A program made the translations under genes and the position numbers. Source: Tupaia tana (Eukaryota; Chordata; Mammalia; Scandentia; Tupaiidae). Taken from it: a DNA stretch of 64,000 nucleotides. Below, in pieces: positions 1-11,126 of the stretch (positions are counted from its first letter, which is position 1; every line of letters begins with the position of its first letter). The stretch spans positions 38,397,233 to 38,461,232 of the forward strand of contig JAKSZU010000004.1 in NCBI GenBank assembly GCA_026018925.1, given 5' to 3'. The notes beneath the pieces are model-generated. The model did no database searches, was not told the origin of the DNA, and worked only from the letters and a program-made list of their open reading frames with translations.

Positions 1-125
1 ATAAAAAGATAAAGGTAAACATAAGGGTGCAAAACTCTCATGTACTCTCAAAAAATTATTTCTGTAATCTTTTGGCTCTACAGTGATGACTTTAGTAATG
101 CAAATGCTATTTTGTTTGTTTGTTC

Positions 126-382
126 TAGGTATTTGCCATTGGGTGCACGTGATCACCAGACACAGAGAGAGACAATAAGAAGGAAGTGAGAAATCTCCCC
201 CCCACCACTCGGAGGAGGTGGGGGTGGCCATGCCACACAACCCCCTCTCCTCCATTCTCCTCTCAGGATTTTGTGCATGTAGGCATTTGCGCCTGGTGTG
301 AATTTCCAACCACCAGTTCCGGCTCAAATTGTGGCCGACTGTGTGAGTCCAGCATCTTAATCATCATGCCACCTGCTGGCCC
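126..382 (-). repeat. tRNA-derived SINE (old copy)
   Basis: Same modular structure as the family described at 47430, read in reverse: CT-rich part, 'CCTTCTCCTCCATTCTCCTC'-like centre (here mutated) and tRNA-like head ending in CTGGCCC. It is diverged and has lost most CpGs, so it is an old insertion. Confidence 0.8.
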
Positions 383-1369
383 TTTAAATGCAAGCATGTA
401 GGTGATATTTTTCATCACTTTTGGTGACTTTAGTAGGTTTAAGAAATGTTTTTGCATTTATTGTATAAACTCTTAAGACAAAGGGAAAGACTTTCGAACT
501 AGTCAGTTAAGAGTTTATCCATTAAAGATTGTTTTTCAAAAATGTGTAACTGCTGCTTGCAGTTATAAAGGCCTGCTTTCCACCTACAAGTTGCCATTAT
601 CACAAAGGTGAAATTTTAGCATATGACTAAGACGTACTACAGCTACAGCTTTATGATTCAGCATCGAACATCAATAATTCATAGTGAGATCATAAGCTCT
701 CTGTGGAAGGTAGTGATGTACTCATTTGCCCTATGAAAGGAAGCTTAGGGTATATTAGGAGCATTTTGAAGTTAAGACTGTGACTTGTGTGGGTGTCAGA
801 TATTTGTCTCTCAGCTGGCGACAGTGCAGGCAGGTCCTTCTCTGGGAAAGGTGGATTTGGGTTGCAGGCTGGGACTCACACACGCCGTGAGCTCTCCATA
901 CACCAGTTCCTGGTTTTCCAGAGTTTCATTGGGCAGGTGGGAAGCCCTTCTACAGAAAGGATTCCAACTTGGGTCCCTGCCATCATTGCACACAAATGTG
1001 TTGCTTTTTCTTTTTTGAGCTTCCAAACCCTGCAAGCTTCCAAAAATAAATCAAACCAGCCATCAGGGCACCGAAATAATACTACTACTAATAAGCAGCT
1101 TTGCCCAGACTTATATAAACAACACTTCTGAAGTAAACTTTGCCCCAGAGGTCCGGACTTTTTTTTTTTTTTAATGTAACCGTCTTACTAATAATTACTA
1201 GACTTGGGTACATTAACCCTGGAAATAGATTTTAATAACCCCTTAAAACAAAAAGACATGAAACGATAATAAGAGAATGTGCACCAACTAGAAAAACACT
1301 TGGCAGCCTGCTTCAGCTCAGCTGAAGACACCTCCCGCCACTGCAAAGCCCTCCACTCCTGATGGCCCC
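383..1369. other. Upstream flank of GADD45A without recognisable features
   Basis: AT-rich unique-looking sequence between an old SINE and the CpG island. The short open frames at about 785-1131 have no recognisable protein similarity. No promoter or gene could be supported. Confidence 0.5.
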
Positions 1370-1399
1370 CACCACAGCAGACCCCGCCTTCCTTTCTCC

Positions 1400-1580
1400 T
1401 CTCTTTACCGCCCCCGCCCCCTCCTCTAGCCTCCTGCGTAGCTCCTCCCCCTTCCGCTTCTCTCCGCCTGGTTCCAGGACCTTGGGTCAAATTGCCCGAG
1501 CAGACTGATTTGCATAGCCCAATGGCCGCGCCTTATGCAAATGAGACGGGAGGTGGTTGGCTGAGGGTTGGCAGGATAAC
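1400..1580 (+). promoter_or_regulatory. GADD45A: GADD45A proximal promoter with octamer, CCAAT and GC-box motifs
   Basis: Visible motifs: a C-rich GC-box/Sp1-Egr-type stretch at about 1408-1430; octamer ATTTGCAT at 1508-1515; CCAAT at 1519-1523; and octamer ATGCAAAT at 1535-1542. The two octamers are reverse complements of each other. Published work on human GADD45A describes OCT-1 and CAAT motifs in the proximal promoter that mediate p53-independent induction, including via BRCA1, through OCT1/NF-YA. The same arrangement here is directly visible; its function in this species is inferred. Confidence 0.8.
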
Positions 1581-1876
1581 TCCGGCAGCGGAGCCCTTTG
1601 TCCTCCAGTGGCTGTGAGGCAGTTGCGGCGTTGGTATCTCGGCGAGTGTTGGCGGTGAGGGCTTGAGAGCGAGAGAACGAGCCGGGCGGGAGGAGAGGAC
1701 GCCGCGGCGGGCGCTGGAGGAGGAGGAGCCCGAGAGGGCGAGGGGCGGCCGGACAGCGGGGCTGGAACTGGCTGCACAGTGCTTGTGAGCGAGCGCAGAG
1801 AGCAGGCGCCCGCGTGCACACGGTGGCAGGAGCAACCAGCACGCCGCGCTCTCTGTGAGGGACCTGCAGTTGCAAT
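1580..1876 (+). other. GADD45A: GADD45A 5' UTR (approximate transcription start)
   Basis: This GC-rich, purine-rich leader lies directly upstream of the ATG at 1877 and resembles the human GADD45A leader as I remember it, for example the GGAGGAGGAG-containing block near 1720 and the CGCCGCGCTCTC block near 1843. The 5' boundary is estimated from the usual leader length of about 300 bases and is not marked by a clear TATA or Inr element. I see no ATG between about 1600 and 1876, so there is no AUG upstream ORF. Confidence 0.6.
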
Positions 1877-4089
1877 ATGACTTTGGAGGAATTCTCGGCT
1901 GGAGAGCAGAAGACCGAAAGGTAGGTCGGGCTGCGGACTTGACCCGGCCAAGTTCCCCTGGTTCGCCCAGTGCAGCGCGTTTGTGGAAGCGAGCGAAGTT
2001 TGCAGACGACCCTTCCTGCTCTTGACTCCCTCGGGACGCCCCGTGGGGCGCCCGCGCGGGGCAAGAGCGTGCCCCGCAAACCCGCCGAGCCCGACTGGGG
2101 CAGGAGCGGCAGTCGTTGCCAGTACGGCTCCGGCGGTTGGCAGTCTGTGGCAGTGTTCTCGGGGAAGGGGGCGAGAGCCCTCACGTGCGAGAGGTCATGG
2201 AGGGTGAGCAGGTCGGGGATGCCTGGGGTTTGCGGCAAGCCCGGGTGCGGACGGCGCTTGCACCCGGGAGGAAGGGTCGTGGTGCACGGCGAGGGGGCGG
2301 CGACAGCCCGGAGGGCACCCGGTCTGACAGGACCCCTCGCCTTTGCTCTCCTGCAGGATGGATAAGGTGGGGGATGCCCTGGAGGAAGTGCTCAGCAAAG
2401 CCCTGAGTCAGCGCACCATCACCGTCGGGGTGTACGAGGCGGCCAAGCTGCTGAACGTGTAAGTGGGGCTCTTCGCCTACCGTCTCGTGTCACCCCTTCC
2501 CGCCCCAGACCGCGTGCCCCTTGCCCTGCAGCGCAGCTTCCTGCCTCTTTGCATCTGCCCCGGCGGCTGCCCGCCCCAGGGGGAGCCGGCGGGCCGTAGG
2601 GAACCCGGGGGTTCTGGCGTGGGTTACCGGCGCCCAGTCGGGCCAGTCGGGCCTCGGCTCTCACTGGCTCCTCCCGTTGCCCGCAGCGACCCGGATAACG
2701 TGGTGCTGTGCCTGCTGGCCGCCGACGAGGACGACGACCGGGACGTGGCCCTGCAAATCCACTTTACCCTCATCCAGGCGTTCTGCTGCGAGAACGACAT
2801 CAACATCCTGCGCGTCAGCAACCCGGGCCGGCTGGCGGAGCTCCTGCTCCTGGAGAGCGACGCGAGCCCAGCGGCCAGCGAGGGCGCCGAGCAGCCCCCG
2901 GACCTGCACTGCGTGCTGGTGACGGTAAGGGACAAGACGACGCAGGCCCCTGGGGCAGACCCCTGCCGGGAAGGGAGCCAGGCCTGAGAGTTTCCTGCCT
3001 GACGGCAGATCCGGAATGGAGGGTGGTCAGAGGGTGGCAGCCTTTGCCCCACTGAAGAGTGTGGCCGGACTTTCGGCCGAGATGTACTAGTTTCATCATC
3101 GGGATTTTCTCGGGTACAAAACATGTCTGAGCATGCTGGAGGCTGCCAGCAGCGGAAGAGATCCCTGTGAGTCAGCAGTCAGCGCAGCTACTCCCTACCT
3201 ACATCTGCACTACCTCCCGTGACTAATTCCTTTAGCAGGGCAGATTAGATAAAGCCAAATAAATTCCCGGCTCACCCCTCATTAAGGAGCCAGCTTCATT
3301 CTCTGCCAGTCGAAGCTAAAAATAGAAGTGATGTAGGCGACAGACCTTGTTAATTCCCTAGAAATACATTAAAAGGATGGAGTGGAATTTTTTTTTTAGC
3401 TCTGCAGCCTTGCATTTGGTAATGGAGCTTATTTTTCTGATTAAAAAACAAAACAAAACAAGTTGGTAGGTAGGTAACTTTGGTCTAGTTGAAGTGGCAG
3501 CTTCATTATTTTGCTAGCTCCTGAAAAGTACTGCTTTATCTTTTGGGAAGATAACCAGTGACAATTCCAGTTAATGCTGTGCAGTTCCCATCTCTTTCTT
3601 CACACAGCATGGAACATTTCTCAGAAATGTTTCACTCAGGATTCTGGCAGGGTTACAAGTTCGGTAGAGAAAACCTGTGAATGATACTCTCATGCAAAAC
3701 TGAATAGATCGTATGCAGTGTACTAAGTGACTCAGAGTGGGTTGCATGTGTTCAGACTTTGCTGAGTTAGTTTAGTAGGTAATTACCCTTCATTATCTTG
3801 CAGGAAACCCAACCACCTAAAAAGAAATTTTATTTCTTGTGCTTGTAACTTGTCTCCCTGTCGCTTGCCAAAATAGAGAAGGTTCAAGTGTTTTTCTCTC
3901 AAAAGTAGTGTAATTATTAGCAGATGCTGATTTTTTTTTTTAATAGTCAACTTATTTTTCAAAATTTGTTCCCAGAATCCACACTCATCACAATGGAAGG
4001 ATCCTGCCTTAAGTCAGCTTATTTGTTTTTGCCGGGAAAGTCGCTACATGGATCAGTGGGTTCCAGTGATTAATCTTCCTGAACGGTGA
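1877..4089 (+). CDS. GADD45A: GADD45A, growth arrest and DNA-damage-inducible protein alpha (4 exons)
   Basis: CDS joins 1877-1920, 2357-2458, 2687-2924 and 3976-4089: 498 bases, 165 codons plus stop TGA at 4087-4089. All introns are GT/AG (436, 228 and 1051 bases) and frame holds across each junction. The protein starts [20 protein letters not shown] and ends [11 protein letters not shown]. The acidic run ADEDDD lies at residues 60-66, inside the L7Ae/L30e-like fold shared by GADD45 proteins. Known family role: small, acidic, mainly nuclear stress protein that binds PCNA, p21 and CDK1, activates MTK1/MEKK4 upstream of p38/JNK, and is linked to repair and DNA demethylation. From memory, 165 residues and these exon sizes equal the human gene; the segment ESDAS at residues 105-109 differs slightly from human. 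The start codon has A at -3, and no upstream ATG was seen in the inferred 5' UTR. No truncation or frameshift is visible. Confidence 0.98.
3119..3138 (+). promoter_or_regulatory. GADD45A: p53 response element in GADD45A intron 3
   Basis: Two decamers sit head to tail with no spacer: AAACATGTCT and GAGCATGCTG. Against the consensus RRRCWWGYYY twice, 19 of 20 positions fit; the only mismatch is the final G. The location, in the third intron about 195 bases after exon 3, matches the classic human GADD45A intronic p53 site that confers induction by ionising radiation. Binding in this species is inferred. Confidence 0.9.
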
Positions 4090-4650
4090 TGGCATCTGAA
4101 TGAAAATAACTGAACCAAATTGCACTGAAGTTTTGAAATACCTTTGTAGTTACTCAAGCAGTTACTCCCTACACTGATGCAAGGATTACAGAAACTGATG
4201 TCAAGGGGCTGAGTGAGTTCAACTACATGTTCTGGGAGCCCGGCGATAGATGACTTTGCAGATGGAAAGAGGTGAAAATGAAGAAGGAAGCTGTGTTGAA
4301 ACAAATACAAGTCAAAAGGAACAAAAATTACCAAGAACCACGCAGGAAGGAAAACTATGTATTAATTTAGGATGGTTGAGTTACATTAAATAAACCAAAT
4401 ACGCTTTGTTCAAGTTTAAATGTGCAGCAATAGTTTGGGTATTTTTGGTTTCTATGCCCTCAAGTTAAAGAAAAGCCAAAAGGGTTAATCCTATTTTAAA
4501 ACCATATTTTATTGTATTTTGATGAGATGTTAAATTCTCAAAGTTTTATTATAAATTGTACTAAGTTATTTTATGACATGAAACATTATTTATGCTATAA
4601 AATTTTTGAAACACGATACTACAATAAACTGGTATGAAATAATTGCATCG
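4090..4650 (+). other. GADD45A: GADD45A 3' UTR
   Basis: AT-rich sequence following the stop codon. One AATAAA lies at 4389-4394 and a second at 4623-4628, followed by sequence typical of the annotated mammalian GADD45A mRNA end, so cleavage is placed near 4645. An ATTTA pentamer at 4588-4592 lies in a U-rich context. GADD45A mRNA is known to be controlled by AU-rich-element binding proteins such as AUF1 and TIAR, so this end is a plausible stability element. Confidence 0.8.
4623..4628 (+). terminator. GADD45A: GADD45A distal polyadenylation signal AATAAA
   Basis: A canonical hexamer 534 bases after the stop codon. The upstream AATAAA at 4389-4394 could give a shorter isoform. Confidence 0.75.
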
Positions 4651-5383
4651 TTTCTTTAATATGTGTCATTGTTTTGAACTTGGGCTTCACCAACAGACAT
4701 TTTACTTATGCCCTGCTCTACACTGGGTCAAAATCAGAAAAACGAGTGATGTAAGAGGACTTTGGGTTCCGGTGCAGTCTCTTTCTGTGCAGATAGGACA
4801 CCTGCAAACGTGAACATCCCTAAAACCCATTGGACTTGCTGTAAGAAGGGTGGCAAGCACCAACCCACAAAGCGACAGTACAGAAAGGACAAGGTTTCTC
4901 TATGCTCAGAGAAAGCAGCGTTAAGACAGGAAACCGTGGCTAGGGTGGGCAGACTAAGCCCATTTTCCAGGCAAAATCCACAAAGAATGTGCTGAGGCTT
5001 GAATGTGTTGAGCCCCAATGCTGTCTACTAAGAGATGCAAACATTTGGAACTGGAAGTAGATAAGAGAAAGAACCAACGATCCAGTTCTAAACTTTATCT
5101 TTTATTTAATTATGAAGGCAATAAAATCTTGAGGTGAATGATAACAGCTGATTTTTTTTTTTTTAATGAGGGATTAATCCATAAAATTCCCCTTGTGGGG
5201 AAATTGATTCATGCATGGTAATAAAGGAGTTTGGGTAGAGGTTAGGGAAAAGGAATGGTTAGAGATTCTATTTGGAAAATCCAAATAATTAAGCTATGAA
5301 GGTCTTAGTACTATTATAAAATTACGTGCAAAATACTGAGAAAACAGTGAGAGTGACCAAAGCTGCCTACAAGATGAGCAAAG

Positions 5384-5655
5384 TTTTTTTTTTTTTTTTT
5401 TTAAAGAGGTTTTCGCTATAAGGCGCGTGCGCTCACCAGACAGAGAGAAACATAGAGACAGAAAGCGAGAAATCACCCCCCAGGGGGGATGGTCACGCCG
5501 CAATCCCTTCTCCTCCATTCTCCTCTCGGGATCTTGGGCACGCACGCACACACACGCGCCCGGCGTGAGTTCTAAGCCACCGGGTCCGGGACGCGAACCG
5601 CGGTCGACTACATGGGAGTCCAGCGACATAGCCATTACTCTAACTGCTGGTTCCC
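5384..5655 (-). repeat. tRNA-derived SINE, young copy
   Basis: Begins with a T run (the A tail in reverse) and ends in CTGGTTCCC. CpGs are well preserved. Flanks GAGCAAAGTTTTT and GAGTGAAGTTTTT form a slightly diverged target-site duplication. Confidence 0.9.
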
Positions 5656-6794
5656 AATGAGTGAAGTTTTTACTGAGGCGGGATCACTGTGTTGTGGGTC
5701 TTCAGAGAGAGGAAAGGGATATAGCTAATAGCTGCATTTGTTTGTGCAAAGACAGAGGCCTGGCATCACCACCTCAGGGAACACAGAGTGATTCTGTGTC
5801 TCTGGTCTAGAAAGATAAGGGCGAGATAGGACTTGAAAGGTAGGTGGGCATTAGGCCAGACTAAAGGGCATCCCATGTCACCGTTGTGCATTCAGGCTTC
5901 CCTCTGAACGTGGGGCGGTCGGCAAGAGGCCTTCACCTAGAAACTAGCATGATCCAGTATTCTAGGAAAATAACACTAGGGTTTGTGGAATGGTTAATAG
6001 GGTGAGCACCTGCAGGTAAGGCCAATTAGGAAGTTACTGCAACAGTCGAGGCTGTGCTTTTTTGCAGAGCCACATTGAAGGATCAAACGGGAAAGTGACC
6101 TGACCAAGTGTTTTTGGTGCTCTTTTCGTCTTCCTGGAGCTTTGTGCCTTCCGGCTGGACATTACCAGAGTCCTGAGGAGTCTGGTTAAATTGTATCAGA
6201 TGGGAGAGATGGCAGAGAAGCAACCAAAAAAAAAAAAAAATGAAAAGCTTTAGAACAATCATCTTTTACTTGGAACACTCACTTGATAATTAACTGCAAT
6301 GATCTTATGTAGGCATAGCCAAAGAAAGTAAAAACGCTTACTAGGGCAAGGCCTAGCATAGCTGGAGTCTGCAAGATTTTTCTTTGTGTGCTTCTCGAAC
6401 CATATTCCCTCCCGTAGCTTTCTTGCCAGCTGTGTCCCATCCTTGTCATGGGACACAATGTGAAACAATCAGGAAAAAGTAGAGGAAAAAACAACCAATA
6501 GCAATAAAAAACTCCCTCTGCATATCCTACGAATCACATCGGCGATAGCCATTCACCTTGCAATTAAGTTCCAGTTGTTTCCCATCTGCCTAGAAAGGTG
6601 GGGTTGTAAGCCTTGTTTAGGCTTGCATCTTTTGTTTAAACCAGAGTTCAATCCAAAATATAACTGACATTTAATACTTGTTTTTCTATTACCAAAAGAT
6701 TGAGAACATTGAGGTTTAAGCAGCAGGATTTTTTTTTAACCTTCCCACTAAAGTAAGCATTTTTAATCCTGTATTCATGACTACTTGATTAAAA

Positions 6795-6796
6795 AC

Positions 6797-6830
<34 letters not shown>
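6795..6830. repeat. (CAAAA)n simple repeat
   Basis: Consecutive CAAAA units, slightly imperfect. Confidence 0.9.
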
Positions 6831-6919
6831 CCCTTCTGAAAAGATAACCAAATTAGACATAGCAGCCAGAGTGGAGAAAACCAGCTTTGCTTGGTGGAAA
6901 GAGCCTATGGGTAATAGCC

Positions 6920-7125
6920 AGTCTGGGTTAGTCTTCACCCTGTTTTCCTCATATGTAAAATGGAGATAAAATGACCAATCTGGTGGGTTGTTGCCTCTCC
7001 TACCACTCTCAAACCTCCCAGAAGACAGGAACTAAGATCTGACTCACAGCTGTAGACCAGTAGTTAGCTCATGTGCCAGTAAGCAGTAAGTGCTGAATTA
7101 ACAGTTGTTGAATAAATGAATGATT
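6920..7125 (+). repeat. MIR/L2-type relic
   Basis: Contains TTTTCCTCATATGTAAAATGG, the conserved MIR 'CCTCATCTGTAAAATGG' core, followed by an L2-like end GTTGTTGAATAAATGAATGA. Confidence 0.6.
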
Positions 7126-7553
7126 AGAAATGATGAATGCAAACTACCTTGCACACGATAGGTACTCAGTAGAACAAACCCATTACTGTAACCCAGGTTA
7201 CAGCAACAGGAAAACTTAAGGCATCAGGGAAATGTCTGTTCTTGTAACACATATCTGCATTTTTCAAAAGGAGCTTTGGATCTCTATGTAAAATCCTAAT
7301 GCTCAGAGATAGGAAGTGGTAATCATTCTGAAGGCTGTTTTGTTTGTGGAAAAGCTCAATTCATGCCATGTTCTTTTTTTTGTATTAAATGTTAACTTAT
7401 TCTCTCTTGATTGTACATAATACAAAGTTAACAGGGCAATGAAAAGTCTAATTATGAAACTGATCATTGTAAACAAGCAGCTAATGACCTGGATAGCTTC
7501 TACCACGTGTTGATGCTAATATTTTCAGTTGTCTCTTTAAAAACCATCAAGCC

Positions 7554-7831
7554 TTGGGGACCAGCAGTTAGCATAATGGCTATGTCGCTGGACTCCCACG
7601 TAGTTGATCACAGTTTGCGTCCTGGACCCGGTGGCTTAAAAATCACACCGGGCGCGTGTGCGCGCGTGCCCAAGATCCTGAGAGGAGAATGGAGGAGAAG
7701 GGATTGCGGTGTGGCCACCTCCCTTGGGGGATGATTTTTCGCTTTCTGTCTCTCTGTCTCTCTAAGTCTGTCCAGCAAGCACACGCGCCCTATAGCAAAA
7801 TCCTCTAAAACAAACAAACAAAATCAAACAA
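7554..7831 (+). repeat. tRNA-derived SINE
   Basis: Starts GGGGACCAGCAGTTAGC and ends with a CAAA-rich tail. The direct repeat AAAAACCATCAAGCC is at 7539-7553 and 7832-7846, a perfect 15-base target-site duplication. Confidence 0.93.
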
Positions 7832-8679
7832 AAAAACCATCAAGCCTCCATATTGCAGACTAGGTGGAAATATAAAGAAAGAAATTTCCTCTCATTTATC
7901 TGAGGTGTGTTGTATGCTAAATAGTAGAAAATAACTATTTCCTGGCATCTTCACCTTTGTGTCATAAATAGCATCATGGCCTCCTTTCTACAATTAACTA
8001 AGGCCCCCGTAAGTTTAACTTCTATAGTGGAAGGACTTATGAAAGTAGCTAATTTTCTGTGGTAAATACAATAGTTGCCAAATACAGAAAAAAGGGTCAT
8101 TTCAAGGAAAGAACTGTTTGTCTACTGTCAATAAGGACATTTCCAAGGTATGTTTTGAGATAAGTTACGGTAACCCTTGTGAAATAACTCACTTAACTTG
8201 CAGCTATGTGCACTAAGTTTTATTGGTTGATATCTGGTAAAAGGTTTGCAAGTGCAAGGTGTGTTTCTTCAAATGAGCAAAACTCAATGGTATGAATGAC
8301 ATCATGCCAGTATACTTCAAATTAAGAGTTGAATTTTATTTATTTATTTATTTTTTGCTTTTCACAATCCTTAGATAAGAACAATCTTATCCTAAGAACC
8401 ACTGCGAAAAGTCTGTGTTCATGAAAACCACCAAGAAATATTTGGTGAGTGCTTACTGTGGGCAAGGGACTATGCTAGTCATATTGATGTCTACAAGAAA
8501 ATCAGACATATATACAGGTTATAGTGAGTTCATGGTCTAGTGAAGCAATGAGATACATACATGGGTATATATAGTCCAAAGCAGAAAATGCCCAGCAACA
8601 CGAGGAAGGCAAAAAGCAAACAAACAAAACCACACACACACACAAAACTTCTATGGGACTGTAAAGGGTAGAAATCTCC

Positions 8680-8812
8680 AGATTCCCAGTTTGCGACAGA
8701 CCTCACCCCTCCCTATTGTTAATTCTAGCTTGCCAGACACATGTAGGCTCCCCTTCCTAATCCTTTTAAGCATGTGTGGTCCACTTTTCACCCCTACACT
8801 CCCGACAATGAA
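8680..8812 (+). repeat. Duplicated segment, copy A
   Basis: About 130 bases matching 10229-10362 in the same orientation, including the identical core ACCTCACCCCTCCCTATTGT. No family recognised. Confidence 0.75.
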
Positions 8813-9354
8813 CATTTCTTGAGCCTGGGCTTAGAAATGTTCTGTGTTATCAGAGGCTAACATTGTATTTTGCAAGCAGCACAAAGATACTCATCTGACT
8901 GAATATTGAGTATAATTCTGCTGTGAACTCACTGCAGAGAATACAAAGTTGTAGGCTATGCAAATGTTTGTACTTAAATTGGTAATCTATATTCCCTACA
9001 GAGTAGTCAAGAGAAGCACAATCATGCCCTTAATGCTCATTATTGAACATCTATTATGCATCTGGTGCTGTATTAGGTCCCAGGACTACAAAACTGAAAA
9101 AGGCATCTGTCTATATGGATGTGCACAATTCAGAGGCGATTCCTGAGACCTGCGATATTGAGTGATACGTGATAATGAGTTTTGGTCAAGACCTAAGTGT
9201 TCTTGGGGCCTGGGAATATTTACTAGGTCCGATGACACCTGACAGATGAAGAGAACTGCCAGCGTAAGGTGAAGTGCGTTTATTCTAGAAGGAGGAACTG
9301 TAGCTCAGGAGGGTACAGAGTTCAGGTATGTTTGGGATGAGCCTCTGGGGACAA

Positions 9355-9545
9355 CACACACAGTGCTTCCTACATACCAAGCACTGATCCAGGTAGTTTA
9401 CGGATAGCCATGCACTGGCACTCACAAAACCTTGTGGAAGTGGATCTTATTACTGTCTCCATGTTGAAGGTGAAAAGATATACAGATAAACAGAGATGAA
9501 TTTGCCCATTCTCAGTGTTAATAAGGGCAAAGCTAGGATGCAAAT
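9355..9545 (-). repeat. MIR relic
   Basis: 'TACATACCAAGCACTGATCC...TTATTACTGTCTCCATGTTGAA' pattern typical of a reversed MIR. Confidence 0.55.
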
Positions 9546-9816
9546 GCATCCTCCAACGATGAGTTGAGAAGATGGTAAGAATCAGACCATGACTTTCCTA
9601 CAAGGTAAGCCTTTTTCCACTCATGACAGAAAATCACTTAAAAATAAGTGGTAAATGTGAGAGAAAAGCCAGGATGTTATTATCGCCATGAGAGAAAACC
9701 AAGGGGAAGAAAATCCTGTGCTTTGCAAAGTCCTAACGAGAGACTGGAAGCAGGTAATTAAGGGGAATGTGGTTTCCACAGTGTTTAATAACCTTTTTTA
9801 AAAAAAATCAATTGTA

Positions 9817-10072
9817 GGGAACCAGCAGTTAGCATAATGGCTATATCGCTGGACTCCCACGTGGTCGACCACAGTTCACGTCCTGGACCCGGTGGCTTAG
9901 AACTCACGCCGGGCGCGTGTGCGTGCGTGCCCAAGATCCCGAGAGGAGAATGGAGGAGAAGGGATTGCAGCGTGACCATCCCCCCTGGGGGGTGATTTCT
10001 CACTTTCTGTCTCTATGTCTCTCTCTGTCTGTCTGGCAGGCGCACGCGCCCTATAGTGAAAACCTCTAAAAA
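9817..10072 (+). repeat. tRNA-derived SINE
   Basis: Full-length copy beginning GGGAACCAGCAGTTAGC, with a short A tail. The flanking A/T-rich duplication is only weakly discernible. Confidence 0.9.
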
Positions 10073-10228
10073 AAAATCTATTTTAAACACAAAAACATGA
10101 GCAAATTTCTTAGAAAAATTCTGATTTCTACTCTTTTTTGAAAATTCGTTACACGTGGCAGCAATGGGTTCACATCCTTCATGGCAAAAATTGGCTGGAG
10201 TTGAGAGGAGGCTCCTTCCTTTTAGACT

Positions 10229-10362
10229 AGAATTTCCAGTTTGCTGCAGACCTCACCCCTCCCTATTGTTAATTTTAACTTGGCTGGACTCACGTAAGCT
10301 TTCTTCCCTAATCCTTTTAGGCATGTGTGGTCCACCTTCACGTCCACCCCCAATAACTATCA
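10229..10362 (+). repeat. Duplicated segment, copy B
   Basis: Second copy of the segment at 8680-8812, about 1.55 kb away, with scattered substitutions. Confidence 0.75.
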
Positions 10363-10417
10363 TCTCTGACTCTGGGGACCAGAATCTTTCTCCGTAAAAT
10401 GAAGTGTTTGCACTATC

Positions 10418-10600
10418 AGAATTTCTCAAACTACTCTGATAATAGGGCCCTGGAGCGCTTGTTTTTTTTTTAAAAAAAAAACACCTTTAAAGACCCCTTC
10501 CCAGAAGCTTTAGATTAAGTGGGGCTGGGCTAAGTTTCAGGATGTTTTAACAAGTACTTCAAATAATTCGTATTATGAGAGAAGTTTGAGAACACAGCAT
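10418..10600. repeat. MER20-like hAT DNA-transposon relic
   Basis: Starts AGAATTTCTCAAACT and ends AGAAGTTTGAGAACAC, an inverted terminal pattern typical of MER20/Charlie elements, with TTTTAACAAGTACTTC before the end. Confidence 0.55.
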
Positions 10601-10963
10601 AATCTCTCAGAGGTCTTCCAGCTGAAGAGTCACACTTGACAAATCTCTGGGGCTGGGGATAGAGGGAGGAAGAAGCTTCGACATAATTACTTTCTGTCTC
10701 CTTTGAAATCTGCCCACCAGGAGCTGAGGAATACACATTTCTCTGCAAAGGCTGAAGACATTTCCAGGGAAGAGATGTTCCATTGGGTGGTTGGAAAAGT
10801 CATTACACATTTTTGCAAGAAAAACAGAAAAAAAAAAAAAATCATGACTTTTCTGACAATCCAGTAGAACCATTTGCTACCTGGGTACAAAGTTAGAATT
10901 TACTAGCTTACTCAGAAGGGTCACTGAACAAGTTATTAAGAGTTCATAAACAGAATAGTTCTT

Positions 10964-11126
10964 TTTTTTTTTTTAAGAATTATTTTATTTAACTTTATTT
11001 ATTTTAATTTGACCACAGAGGGACAAAAAGAGAGAGAGCGAGAAAGTGAGAAATCAAGCTGCCAGGACCAGGACTTGAACCACAGTCAGCCATGTGGGAG
11101 TCCAGCATCCTTAATCACCATGTCAC
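10964..11126 (-). repeat. tRNA-derived SINE, short subfamily
   Basis: The tRNA-like head joins a CT-rich stretch and an A/T-rich tail directly; the central GAGAGGAGAATGGAGGAGAA domain of the common form is absent. Target-site duplication CAGAATAGTTCTT at 10951-10963 and 11127-11139. Confidence 0.85.

Larger units (their letters stand above)
1370..3060. other. CpG island over the GADD45A promoter and exons 1-3
   Basis: GC content and CpG density rise sharply near 1370 and fall after about 3060, in contrast to the AT-rich flanks. The island covers the promoter, exon 1, introns 1-2 and exon 3. Long open frames on both strands here, such as 1426-2238 on the - strand, are a by-product of few AT-rich stop codons and are not genes. 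Boundaries are by eye. Confidence 0.8.

Noticed and set aside
1426-2238. A 270-residue open frame on the - strand at the GADD45A promoter
   Set aside because: It lies in the CpG island, overlaps promoter and exon 1, has low-complexity R/S/P-rich composition, and has no recognisable domain. Stop codons are rare in such GC-rich DNA.
2624-3124. Open frames antisense to and out of frame with GADD45A exon 3
   Set aside because: They are shadows of the real exon; the GADD45A frame is established by splicing and by family identity.
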